Below, one piece after another: positions 41,590 to 49,332 of a DNA stretch of 64,000 nucleotides. The DNA is from Pygmaiobacter massiliensis. GTDB lineage: Bacteria > Bacillota > Clostridia > Oscillospirales > Ruminococcaceae. The stretch covers positions 558,001-622,000 of the forward strand of contig NZ_OAML01000002.1 in the NCBI RefSeq assembly GCF_900199435.1, given 5' to 3'. The translations under genes were made by a program, and so were the position numbers. Position 1 is the first letter of the stretch, and every line of letters starts with the position of its first letter. The notes beneath the pieces are model-generated. The model worked only from the letters and a program-made list of their open reading frames with translations. It searched no databases and was not told the origin of the DNA.

Positions 41590-42267
41590 ATGATTGATAT
41601 TCAAAGCTGGATGCAAGCATATCAGAAAAAGGTTCGCTCCCATTTTGGTGCCAGAGTAATCTTTATTGGACTGCAAGGCAGCTATGCACGCAAAGAGGCT
41701 AACGACAACAGTGACATTGATGTGGTACTTATTTTAGACAAAGTAGATATGGACGACCTTATTATATATCGCAAGCTGGTAGAGCAACTTCCACACCGGG
41801 AACTGCTTTGCGGTTTCGTTTCCGGTAAAGATGAACTTGCCTCCTGGAGCAAACAGGATTTATTCCAATTTTATTTTGACACAATCGCCCTACAAGGCAG
41901 TCTTGACTCTTTTTTATCCACACCTACAGCGGAAGACGCCAAGCAAGCTGCTTTGGTTGGCGCTTGCAATTTATACCATGCTTGCAGCCACAATTTTCTG
42001 CACGCGCAGGACATCGATACGCTAAAAATGCTATACAAATCTGCTTTTTTTGTTATGCAGGCAAACCATTACTACAAAACAGCAACCTATCTGCCTAGCC
42101 GCACTAAACTTCTGGAAAGTACAGCGCCGCAAGAGCGCACCATTTTACAGGTCAGCTTAGACCCTTCTCTTATCTGCCCAGACAGCCTACCGGATCATTC
42201 GCGGCTGTTGCTGGAATGGGCGAGCGCTCTTATCTGCCAATATGGCACAAAGCAACACTTATCTTAA
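41590..42267 (+). CDS. Nucleotidyltransferase-domain protein
   Basis: A 225-residue protein with an N-terminal polymerase-beta-type nucleotidyltransferase fold: GLQGSYARKEANDNSDIDVVLI (about 27-48) holds the GS motif and the two metal-binding Asp residues. The C-terminal half (about 105-225) is helical and may bind the acceptor, as in aminoglycoside or toxin-type nucleotidyltransferases, but no HEPN motif is seen. AAAGGAG precedes the ATG at 41590; an earlier in-frame start at 41566 is weaker. Substrate unknown. Confidence 0.82.
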   Translation: MIDIQSWMQAYQKKVRSHFGARVIFIGLQGSYARKEANDNSDIDVVLILDKVDMDDLIIYRKLVEQLPHRELLCGFVSGKDELASWSKQDLFQFYFDTIALQGSLDSFLSTPTAEDAKQAALVGACNLYHACSHNFLHAQDIDTLKMLYKSAFFVMQANHYYKTATYLPSRTKLLESTAPQERTILQVSLDPSLICPDSLPDHSRLLLEWASALICQYGTKQHLS

Positions 42268-42313
42268 AGCAAAAGTTTTATCTTTAAAGTCTAGTTTAAG
42301 AAAAGCACATAAT

Positions 42314-42356
42314 AAAAAGGGCGATAGATTGTACGGCACAATCTATCGCCCTTTAT
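42314..42356 (+). terminator. Bidirectional terminator between the nucleotidyltransferase and LysR genes
   Basis: A perfect 17-bp stem (AAAGGGCGATAGATTGT and complement) has a 5-base loop; it can serve both converging genes. Confidence 0.85.
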
Positions 42357-42426
42357 TCGCAGCTAAGAATATATTAAAAGCTCCCGCTTTGCCTCTGTTG
42401 TGTTGCCCACCTGGCAATCACAAATG

Positions 42427-43290
42427 CTAAGCAAAATATGGCTCTGCAAAAGCTAAAAAGCGTCGCGCTGCGGGCGCCATCTTTTCTTCTTCGGGGGCTG
42501 CGATGCCAATAGAAACTACTTGGGGCGGATCAATGGGTAAGATTTTCACATTTCCTCCCCAGCCGTGGGCGTGCAGCTCATTGGTAAGCGTTACACCAAG
42601 CCCGGCTTCGACCATGGCATAGGCTGCGTACACATCGTAGGTATTGAACCGCGTATTGGGCTGAATTCCATTTTCAGAAAAGAAAAGAGAGTTATCCGTT
42701 TCTCGGCGCGGATATAGCTGAATAAACGGGTCGGTTTTAAGCTGCTGCAACGGGTATTTATCAAGCGTAACACATGGGTGGTTTTGATGTACCCAGACCA
42801 CCAGTTGATCCTCGCACAAGGGAATCCACCGGAAATTGCCAGACCGGCGACTGATAATGCAAAAATCCGCTTCTCGCCTCTCCAGTCGTCCGCTCAGTTC
42901 ACTGCTGGTACCCTCGGCAATGTCGACGATAATTCCCGGATAAGATGCAGTAAAATCCGCAATTGCGTGAGCCAGACGTCGATAATAGGTATGGTAGGCC
43001 GTGCCAACCGTGATATGGCCCTTTTCCAGTCCGCAAATCTCATCTGCCACTTGTTTATACCGCTCCGCTTCATGCACCAGATTGTTCATTATGGGCAGTA
43101 GAGTTTGACATTCCTTTGTAGGAAAAACGCCGCTGTGGTTGCGCACCAACAACGGAAAGCCTGTTTCGGCCTCTAACGCAGCAATTGCTCGGCTGACACC
43201 TGAAGGGGTATATCCCAATCCCTCTGCGGCGCCGGAGATACCACCGCGCGCTATGGATTCTAATAAAATTTTTATTTTTTCTGTTTCCAT
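42427..43290 (-). CDS. LysR-family transcriptional regulator
   Basis: A DNA-binding regulator with a small-molecule-binding domain. The 287-residue protein has the LysR helix-turn-helix at about 15-45 (GGISGAAEGLGYTPSGVSRAIAALEAETGFPLLVR) and a periplasmic-binding-like C-terminal region. AAGGAG precedes the ATG at 43290; the frame stays open to 43425 but crosses the promoter. Target unknown: a normal LysR partner gene is absent; a possible transporter remnant lies divergently. A TTGACA-TTT-TGTCAA palindrome overlaps its leader. Confidence 0.88.
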   Translation of the reverse strand: METEKIKILLESIARGGISGAAEGLGYTPSGVSRAIAALEAETGFPLLVRNHSGVFPTKECQTLLPIMNNLVHEAERYKQVADEICGLEKGHITVGTAYHTYYRRLAHAIADFTASYPGIIVDIAEGTSSELSGRLERREADFCIISRRSGNFRWIPLCEDQLVVWVHQNHPCVTLDKYPLQQLKTDPFIQLYPRRETDNSLFFSENGIQPNTRFNTYDVYAAYAMVEAGLGVTLTNELHAHGWGGNVKILPIDPPQVVSIGIAAPEEEKMAPAARRFLAFAEPYFA

Positions 43291-43299
43291 TCGCACTCC

Positions 43300-43314
43300 T
43301 TGACATTTTGTCAA
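43300..43314 (-). promoter_or_regulatory. Palindrome at the LysR leader, TTGACA-N3-TGTCAA
   Basis: A perfect 6-3-6 inverted repeat lies between the promoter and ribosome site of the LysR gene. Its core TGACA-N3-TGTCA is the same as the two operators of the TetR-MATE operon. Confidence 0.5.
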
Positions 43315-43345
43315 CGACATATTGATTTTATTTCGCTTTACGCAA

Positions 43346-43374
43346 AGCATAACAAAGAGGTATAATCTTGTCAA
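43346..43374 (-). promoter_or_regulatory. Promoter of the LysR gene
   Basis: TTGACA and TATGCT are spaced by 17 bases on the minus strand. It excludes the longer LysR reading frame that begins at 43425. Confidence 0.72.
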
Positions 43375-43429
43375 GCAAAAGAGCTGCCCAAAACACGCAA
43401 AGCGTGCGACGCATGCAGCAGTCATCTAT

Positions 43430-43610
43430 TACCTGCACGGTTACCGCCAAGCAAGCAAAACTTTGTTTGCTGCCGTTATTATCGTATGCGGCACACCTTC
43501 CCTTTTTTTCAAGCTCTGTTTGCAAACGATGAGAGCATTTATTATGCTCATCATTCGTTCGTTGCTTGCGTTTACCTTTTTGGTGCCTGGTCCCCAAAAA
43601 AGGCTGCGTC
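43430..43610 (+). pseudogene. Possible remnant of an EamA-type transporter
   Basis: The plus frame reads SKTLFAAVIIVCGTPSLFFK and then MRAFIMLIIRSLLAFTF, a pattern like the first two helices of EamA drug/metabolite transporters, often divergent from LysR genes. There is no ribosome site and the frame continues into non-protein-like sequence, so it would be a truncated remnant. The alternative is chance; the rest of 43375-43790 has no gene. Confidence 0.25.
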
Positions 43611-43791
43611 AAGTGTCCAAAACCACTGATACGCCGATTCAATTTACACCGGCATCTTGGTGCCCTTATTTATCCCACACCTGTGTTAGAAATGCAGGCA
43701 ACTCTTTAAGGGCATCCTTTAAATTGCTTATTAGTTATTTGCTTGAGCATACACACTCTTCTTGGGAGGGCACCGCAAAACCTCCCAAAAA

Positions 43792-43825
43792 CAAAACACC
43801 CGCTTGGAGACAAGCGGGTGTTTTG
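43792..43825 (-). terminator. Terminator after the 69-residue conserved gene
   Basis: A perfect 15-bp stem (CAAAACACCCGCTTG and complement) with a GAGA loop and T-rich minus-strand tail. A second hairpin (TTGGGAGG/CCTCCCAA) lies at 43762-43787. Confidence 0.85.
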
Positions 43826-43860
43826 TTTATTCAGCAATGTAAACGTGGCGGCGTAAAACT

Positions 43861-44070
43861 TCATTCCGGTTTTCGAGCTTCTTGCTGCCAACGGTCTAAA
43901 ATGGGCAGATATTCCACATAACGATGCGGCCGGATGGGGCGAGTAAAGGGCGGTGTCGCGAAGTGGAGCAAAATGCACTCCCCAATGTGGGGATAGTCCT
44001 CTACCTTCTCCCAACCTGTCAACTCGCCTTTTGCAATGCGCTGTTTGATACGATTGTGATACGGATACAT
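43861..44070 (-). CDS. Small conserved protein of unknown function
   Basis: A 69-residue soluble protein beginning MYPYHNRIKQRIAKGEL and containing GECILLHFATPPFTRPIRPHRY. I recall similar short Firmicute proteins with the RPIRPHRYxEY stretch but know no function. GGAG precedes the ATG at 44070; an upstream in-frame TTG at 44088 overlaps that site. The strong terminator after it supports a real gene. Confidence 0.68.
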   Translation of the reverse strand: MYPYHNRIKQRIAKGELTGWEKVEDYPHIGECILLHFATPPFTRPIRPHRYVEYLPILDRWQQEARKPE

Positions 44071-44155
44071 TGCCCTTTTCTCCTTCAAGTTATAATATTT
44101 TTTTTGCCGCCATTATTTTTCCTCTAAATTTCCGACATGTGTGCTTCCCTGCAAA

Positions 44156-44488
44156 TCACTTTGCGTCACGTTTTGCTTTTTTGGGCTTTGGGAATGGAAG
44201 CTCTGTCCACATATCGCCAATCAACTGCGTTAAAAAATCGGTATCTTCCAGCTCCTCCAACACCACCTGCGGCCTTGCGCCTTGGTAGGGCGGCAACCGC
44301 GGAGCATCCGGCAACCGCTGCTGTACTGTAGGAGTGGGCTTTAAGTAGACTACATCGTCGCACACCAGCCCCAACACTTTGCCGTTGCAGTAAAGGCAAT
44401 AGTCGCCGAACATTTTACGACAGGTCACTTCCCCGGCGCCACGCATTTGCTCACAAACAAACTGTACATATTCTGCGCTTGATGCCAT
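44156..44488 (-). CDS. TfoX N-terminal-domain protein
   Basis: A 110-residue TfoX/Sxy-type domain protein (SSAEYVQFVCEQMRGAGEVTCRKMFGDYCLYCNGKVLGLV is the family signature). The domain takes part in competence regulation in Proteobacteria; in Firmicutes it is usually free-standing with unknown role. The ATG at 44488 lies five bases after the stop of the GNAT gene (TGAATACATG), so it is translated by coupling. The C-terminus is basic (KPKKAKRDAK). Last gene of the WYL/GyrI/GNAT operon. Confidence 0.85.
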   Translation of the reverse strand: MASSAEYVQFVCEQMRGAGEVTCRKMFGDYCLYCNGKVLGLVCDDVVYLKPTPTVQQRLPDAPRLPPYQGARPQVVLEELEDTDFLTQLIGDMWTELPFPKPKKAKRDAK

Positions 44489-44492
44489 GTAT

Positions 44493-45248
44493 TCACTCAC
44501 TCTTTTCTTCAAATATTTTTTCCAATTTCTTTTCGCTTAAAATTTCATGGGTCACAAGCTTACCGTTATAGAACAGGCTGTACGTGGTAAACGGGGTGGG
44601 CGCGTTTTGTGCCTCTTGCGTGGTAGTCAGATGTACCACTTGCAACGGCACTTGATGCTTTGCTGCCACCTGCATGGCCAGCGGCACATATTTCGCTGTA
44701 AATGGACATTGGGCCGTATAATACAGCACAAACCCCTGCTGGGGAACCGTTTGCGTTTTTGCCCCTGCCCGAAACCGGGGCTGGGCTGCATCAGCCGTAA
44801 ATGGCAGATACAGAAGCACAAAATCCTGTGGTGCCGTATCGGCTGTTTGAAAGTCTTGTCGGGCTAAAAAAGCTGGGTCAGAAAGATAGGGCTTTTTCTT
44901 TTTAGAAGAAAGCACAACCAATCCCTTTTTGCCTTTGGCTCGGCTATCTTCGATGCAGTGCTGTAACAGCAGTTTTGCGTATCCTTTCCCTTTCAAGCTG
45001 CCCGATACCCAAAAGCAGTCAATGTACATATAGCCCTCTGCCTCTATCGGTGCCCAGGCATTCTCTGCCGGCAGGTATTCAATAAAGCATTTACCGCGCA
45101 CCGCACATTTGCAAAAAACAAGGCCTGCATCCATCTGCTGCGCAAGCCACTGCTTTTTGCAACACACCTGCGGATCATCATTTTTTGCGATGGCACAGCA
45201 AATATGCTCTTGGGCTAAGTTTTCTTGGGTGAGAGTAATCAGCTCCAT
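44493..45248 (-). CDS. GNAT acetyltransferase with YoaP-like C-terminus
   Basis: A 251-residue protein. The N-terminal half is a GNAT fold (YMYIDCFWVSGSLKGKGYAKLLLQHCI, about 73-99, with the acetyl-CoA loop GKGYAK); the C-terminal half (about 165-250) is thioredoxin-like as in YoaP (VLYYTAQCPFTAKYVPLA, and later PTPFTTYSLFYNGKLV). The ATG overlaps the stop of the GyrI gene as TGATG, after AAGGAG. Substrate unknown. Confidence 0.85.
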   Translation of the reverse strand: MELITLTQENLAQEHICCAIAKNDDPQVCCKKQWLAQQMDAGLVFCKCAVRGKCFIEYLPAENAWAPIEAEGYMYIDCFWVSGSLKGKGYAKLLLQHCIEDSRAKGKKGLVVLSSKKKKPYLSDPAFLARQDFQTADTAPQDFVLLYLPFTADAAQPRFRAGAKTQTVPQQGFVLYYTAQCPFTAKYVPLAMQVAAKHQVPLQVVHLTTTQEAQNAPTPFTTYSLFYNGKLVTHEILSEKKLEKIFEEKSE

Positions 45249-45886
45249 CAAACACTCCTTACCGGACAGCGCAGTACGGTAAGCAATTTGTCCGGTTTTG
45301 TTTTTCTTGGGTCAGAAAGATAGATTTCATGGTGGCGGCGCATCTCAGAAATGTCTGATTGCAAGCCATGCTCGTCCATAAACATCTGCATTTTGCGCAG
45401 TGTGGCAGGCTCCTCGTCATATGGGCCAAGGTGCATGCATTGGACGCACAGCCCTTCTTGCAATTGTCGCAGCTTCGCGGTTTGTACCGCAAGATGCGGC
45501 TTTTTCTTTTGTACGGTTTTTACTGTCCTTGCAAGCACTTCTTCCGTCACAAAGTCCGGCTGGCGTATCATCGAAATCCAGCAAAACTTTTCTTTTTGCC
45601 GAAAGCCTCGCTCGGCATCCGCCTGTTGCCACCACAAGCCTTCCAGCGCGGGCACTACATAGTCGAAATAGCCCTCTGTTACTTCGCCACTGCGTGGCGC
45701 CATTTTAATGGCATAAGATAAGGCATAGAGCAATTCTACTGCCTTGCCGTAGGCGCCATCTACCTCGTTGGGGTTGCCGTGGCCTTCTACAGCAAGAAAA
45801 GTCATTTTCGGCACCTCAATCAGCATCGGCTCTGTTTTCGGCATATAGAGGTCTCGAAATGCTTTTTTATAATCCAGCTTTTCCAT
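45248..45886 (-). CDS. GyrI-like small-molecule-binding protein
   Basis: A 212-residue protein of the GyrI-like family, which binds or hydrolyses small hydrophobic molecules. Seen: EVPKMTFLAVEGHGNPNEVDGAYGKAVELLYALSYAIK near the N-terminus, WWQQADAERGFRQKEKFCWISMIRQPDFVTEE in the middle, and MHLGPYDEEPATLRKMQMFMDEHG, the family's acid-containing C-terminal motif. AAAGGG precedes the ATG. Second gene of the operon headed by the WYL regulator. Confidence 0.88.
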   Translation of the reverse strand: MEKLDYKKAFRDLYMPKTEPMLIEVPKMTFLAVEGHGNPNEVDGAYGKAVELLYALSYAIKMAPRSGEVTEGYFDYVVPALEGLWWQQADAERGFRQKEKFCWISMIRQPDFVTEEVLARTVKTVQKKKPHLAVQTAKLRQLQEGLCVQCMHLGPYDEEPATLRKMQMFMDEHGLQSDISEMRRHHEIYLSDPRKTKPDKLLTVLRCPVRSV

Positions 45887-45954
45887 ATTTTCACCCTTTC
45901 TGTCTGCGTGGCTCTATTTTACCACCCTTAATTAGACATCTAGGTGTCATATTA

Positions 45955-46854
45955 CTAGCAGCAAGCAAGGATTTTTTGCAGATAGCTGCGCAGCTCCTGC
46001 CGCACCTGCACGGGGGCCAACACCCGGCAATGCGGCCCGTAAGAAAAAAGGTATTGATACAACCATTCTCCGTCCGGCATGGCGATAGTTGCGATAAAAC
46101 TGCCGTCCGGCTGCTGGGTATATATTTTCAGTTCATCGTAAACGCGGAATGCCATCTCTGGATCGATGTGCAGCGTAAGGGTAACAAACCGATCCGGAAA
46201 ATGGCGCCGCCCCTGCAGCACATGGTGTGGTGCTGTATGCTGCACTTTTTCAGTCAATAGCTCCAGCTTACGCATACGGGTAAGCTTAAAAAAGCGCTCG
46301 GCCTGGCGGGTGTGGCAATAGCCGTACAAATACCATCCCTGCCCTTTAAAACAAAGTTTCAGCGGTTCCACCTTCCGCTTTGCAGTTTCGCCTTTTCCAT
46401 TAGAGTAATGAAAACACACCTGGTTTTTATTGAGGATTGCCGTTTTCAACGTTTCCCACTGTACGGTCTGTGTTTCCAGCCCACCCCAAGATGAAAAGTC
46501 AACTTCAATCCAGTCTGCCTCTGGCTTGCCCAGTAAAGCAGAAAGTTTACCCAGCACTGCCACTGTTTGTGCCGGTGCGACTGCTTCCACCGCAGAAAGC
46601 GATGCCAGCAGCTCGCGCTTTTCTTGCGCAGTCAGTACCGCTTTGTTCAGAACATACTCAGGCAACAAGGCAATGCCGCCGCCTTTGCCCTTGCTCATAT
46701 ATACAGGAATGCCCGCCTCTGCCAACAACTCAATGTCACGATATATGGTGCGGGGTGACACCTCAAAGTGCACCGCCAGTTCCGCTGCTGTCATCTTGTG
46801 TTTATCCAGCAGCAGATACACAATCTCGAATAGTCTGCCAACCTGCAATCTCAT
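45955..46854 (-). CDS. YafY-type WYL-domain transcriptional regulator
   Basis: A ligand-sensing regulator of 299 residues: an N-terminal HTH_11 (QVGRLFEIVYLLLDKHKMTAAELAVHFEVSPRTIYRDIELL), a WYL domain (GQGWYLYGYCHTRQAERFFKLTRMRKLEL, about 183-211) and a WCX C-terminus. WYL domains often sense nucleic acids or nucleotides, but YafY-type regulators typically head operons with GyrI-like and GNAT genes as here. AGGGG precedes the ATG at 46854; the frame opens earlier at 46884, beyond the predicted transcript start. Confidence 0.9.
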   Translation of the reverse strand: MRLQVGRLFEIVYLLLDKHKMTAAELAVHFEVSPRTIYRDIELLAEAGIPVYMSKGKGGGIALLPEYVLNKAVLTAQEKRELLASLSAVEAVAPAQTVAVLGKLSALLGKPEADWIEVDFSSWGGLETQTVQWETLKTAILNKNQVCFHYSNGKGETAKRKVEPLKLCFKGQGWYLYGYCHTRQAERFFKLTRMRKLELLTEKVQHTAPHHVLQGRRHFPDRFVTLTLHIDPEMAFRVYDELKIYTQQPDGSFIATIAMPDGEWLYQYLFSYGPHCRVLAPVQVRQELRSYLQKILACC

Positions 46855-46872
46855 CACGCCCCTTCGGGTTCT

Positions 46873-46900
46873 ATTATACGACAAATTTCGCGCTCTGCAA
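46873..46900 (-). promoter_or_regulatory. Promoter of the WYL/GyrI/GNAT/TfoX operon
   Basis: TTGCAG and TATAAT are spaced by 16 bases on the minus strand, leaving a very short leader before the ATG at 46854. Confidence 0.65.
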
Positions 46901-47050
46901 GAACGCTTTTACTGTATAGTCACCTGTCCGCTTTTATGTAAACCTTTACATTTCCGGAAATCAACTTTTGCAGCGCAACAAAGCGAACGGCAGATGCTGT
47001 TTTTCAGCTCTGCCGTTCTGTTGCTTCATCCTCTAGTACAGGTGTGTTTT

Positions 47051-47632
47051 TTATAAATGCGCGGATACGACGTATTTTTCTTCATCAGATATCATCGTGT
47101 CTACCGTTAGTACTGGGCGCATAAGGGCTGCAAGCTCTTCCGGTTGCAGCATCGGGCGACTTACCTGCTGTGCCGCACCTGCATGGTGCCTGCGGAGTGC
47201 CTCAAGGCTCATACCGTGGGCTATCGTCAGCCTACCGCCGGGAGCCAGCAGTTCTGCCAACCGCATTATCAGCCGCTGTGGATCGGGAAAGTGAGGGAAC
47301 GCATTGTACACCACACAGCAATCATAGCGGCGCGGTATTTCGATTGTTTCGATGTCGCCGCAAAGCACTTCGATACGGGGGTCGTGCAACTTGGTAGCGG
47401 CGATATGCGCCATAGCGGGGGAAATATCTACCCCGGTAACTCTCGCTGCGCTGCGTGCGAGATAATCTTCAAACAGCACACCTGTGCCGCAGGCAACATC
47501 CAGCACTGTTACACCCGGTCGAATACCTGCTGTATCCAAAATAAAGGCAATCTTCCCATCATCCCGTACCATGTGGCGATCCCACTCCGGTGCGCGACGG
47601 TCAAAAAAAGCAATTACTTCACTTTTGTTCAT
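47051..47632 (-). CDS. Class I SAM-dependent methyltransferase
   Basis: A 193-residue cytoplasmic methyltransferase with VLDVACGTGVLFEDYL (about 43-58, motif I), VTGVDISPAMAHIA (motif Post I) and YDCCVVYNAFPHF (motif II). It is of the UbiE/Methyltransf_11 type; the substrate is not predictable. GGGAG precedes the ATG at 47632; the frame stays open to 47686 without a better site. It is the last minus-strand gene after the HypB operon, separated by 116 bases, so co-transcription is possible. A GAACGGCAGA hairpin (46985-47030) follows it. Confidence 0.86.
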   Translation of the reverse strand: MNKSEVIAFFDRRAPEWDRHMVRDDGKIAFILDTAGIRPGVTVLDVACGTGVLFEDYLARSAARVTGVDISPAMAHIAATKLHDPRIEVLCGDIETIEIPRRYDCCVVYNAFPHFPDPQRLIMRLAELLAPGGRLTIAHGMSLEALRRHHAGAAQQVSRPMLQPEELAALMRPVLTVDTMISDEEKYVVSAHL

Positions 47633-47748
47633 GCGTTTCTCCCACCATTTTATTTTACTTATCTTGCCGCAGTGCCCGTTTCCCAACGCAGCAAAATAGT
47701 ACGGGGCAGGTTTGTTTTAAGGCAATCCCGCCCCGCACCGGGTTTCAC

Positions 47749-48801
47749 TTATGCTTTTGCGTTTTGCTCTGCTCGCGCCATTGCCAGCTTGTAATCATGC
47801 TGGTCGGTAAAAATCTCGTTTTTATACGGATTTTTCTTTTGCTCGATTGAGCGTTTTGCGATAACCGCCAGCACACAGACGTTGACGACCAGCGCCAAAA
47901 TCGCTACAACACCCTGCATCGTCGGGTCCGCTGCTGCCGGACGTACTGCCGGGTTCATGACGCCGTCGGCATAGAGTACCGGGATTACAGCAAACTTACC
48001 GGTATCCTGGAACAGCGGGAACACCTGTGCAAACATGCACCAGAGTGCCAGCGTGTTTGCACGGTTCTGAATCCATCCGCCCTTGTTCCAAAGTGCGTTG
48101 GCAAAGGTAGGTGCAAGCAGCAGCGCCACACCGCAATACCAGGAATGGGTGGGCAGGTTGTTATAGGTGTACTCAAAGTTCCACACATCGTAGGCCAGGA
48201 TATAGCACCAAGTCATATCCGGCCAAAGCATATCGTCGTGCTTTTTAGAGGAGTAAATGCCCCACCAGCCGGTCATGCACAGGATGTTGAGAATGCCCGC
48301 AATGCCGTTGACCCAGTTCCACCAGCCGCCGTACAGCCATACGTTCTCAGAAGAGAGCCACCAGCGTGTACCGGTTTCTGCCATCGCCATGGCGCCGCGC
48401 ACACCGGATTCAAAATCGCTGCCAACCGCAATGAGGATATTGATTGCAACGATAAGAAACGGAAACACTTTAAACCAATCTGTTTTGCCGACGCTCCATT
48501 TGTACTTCAGCATCATAAAGCCGATGCAGCCCGCTGTCGCGGCGTACAGCTTAGCGTAATGAAACCAGCTGTTCATATGGGTGTAGGTGGGGTTAGTCAG
48601 CGCCCACTGGGCCCCCGCTGCTGCACCGACATAGATGGCGATAAAATAAATCGTCAGTACTGCCGGCAGTGCCACAAACATTAAAATGCCGCCTTTTTTG
48701 CTTCGGCGTGCAAATTCGTTTGCTAGCACCAGGCAGGTAAACACCATCAGCCAACCCAGCAGCTGATAACCTGCATTTTCTCCGTAAATTTGAAATAACA
48801 T
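47749..48801 (-). CDS. DUF5692 multi-pass membrane protein
   Basis: A 350-residue protein with about ten hydrophobic segments, recognised as DUF5692; function unknown. It is rich in Trp and Asn in loops (WWNWVNGIAG, YDVWNFEYTYNNLPTHSWYCG), suggesting a buried polar or cofactor site. AAAGGAG precedes the ATG. It sits 181 bases after hypA, the largest gap in the operon, which contains a small hairpin (AGAAAGG/CCTTTCT) but no terminator. Its constant company with nickel chaperones here suggests a membrane partner, perhaps a transporter, for a metal or electron pathway. Confidence 0.72.
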   Translation of the reverse strand: MLFQIYGENAGYQLLGWLMVFTCLVLANEFARRSKKGGILMFVALPAVLTIYFIAIYVGAAAGAQWALTNPTYTHMNSWFHYAKLYAATAGCIGFMMLKYKWSVGKTDWFKVFPFLIVAINILIAVGSDFESGVRGAMAMAETGTRWWLSSENVWLYGGWWNWVNGIAGILNILCMTGWWGIYSSKKHDDMLWPDMTWCYILAYDVWNFEYTYNNLPTHSWYCGVALLLAPTFANALWNKGGWIQNRANTLALWCMFAQVFPLFQDTGKFAVIPVLYADGVMNPAVRPAAADPTMQGVVAILALVVNVCVLAVIAKRSIEQKKNPYKNEIFTDQHDYKLAMARAEQNAKA

Positions 48802-48982
48802 GATTTTCTTCTCCTTTCAGACCTAAACAGGCCCGCAGAAAGGAAGAAGCCTTTCTTGCACACACAGCGTTTTCAAGGCGTTTTCCGTCTTGCTGCCACG
48901 TTGTCTGTTTTTCAAAAGTGCACTCTTCGCTTTCTAAAGGCCCTTTTCCAAACACAACAAAACGCCACAATTTTTACTTTTC

Positions 48983-49327
48983 TTAATACGCCTCGATTTC
49001 TTTGATATTCATCTCGCTGCCGGTAACGAGATGTGTATGCTCGCTTTGGCACTCTGGGCAGACCCTGCCATATTGCACCGTGCCATAGGTCTTGCCGCAG
49101 TCCTCGCACAGTGTAATGGCCGGTATTGTCTCTACCTTCAGCTCAGCGCCCCGCATCAGCGCCGATTTATCAGTTGCCCATTTCCAGCAATCGCGCAGGT
49201 AGCTTTCCACCACGGTAGATACTTCGCCAATTTCCAGCGTTACGGCAGAAACAGCTTTCAACTGATTCTTTTCGCCGACCTGTTCGATGTTTTTGATGAT
49301 GTGAAAAACAATTCCAAGTTCATGCAT
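48983..49327 (-). CDS. hypA: Nickel-insertion chaperone HypA
   Basis: Binds Ni with its N-terminal Met-His-Glu and passes it to [NiFe]-hydrogenase or another Ni enzyme. The 114-residue protein begins MHELGIVFHII, keeps His2 and Glu3, and has the zinc site CEDCGKTYG with CPECQSEHT (about 74-82 and 92-100). It follows the flavoprotein by five bases. No hydrogenase, hypC, hypD, hypE or hypF gene is in the window, so its client is unknown. Confidence 0.92.
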   Translation of the reverse strand: MHELGIVFHIIKNIEQVGEKNQLKAVSAVTLEIGEVSTVVESYLRDCWKWATDKSALMRGAELKVETIPAITLCEDCGKTYGTVQYGRVCPECQSEHTHLVTGSEMNIKEIEAY

Positions 49328-49332
49328 AAGCC

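Noticed and set aside
43322-43921. Plus-strand open frame of 199 codons
   Set aside because: No ribosome site, runs through the LysR promoter and two hairpins; only a short piece looks transporter-like.
48802-48982. Possible separate promoter or riboswitch before DUF5692
   Set aside because: Only a 7-bp hairpin is visible; no -35/-10 pair and no known riboswitch pattern.
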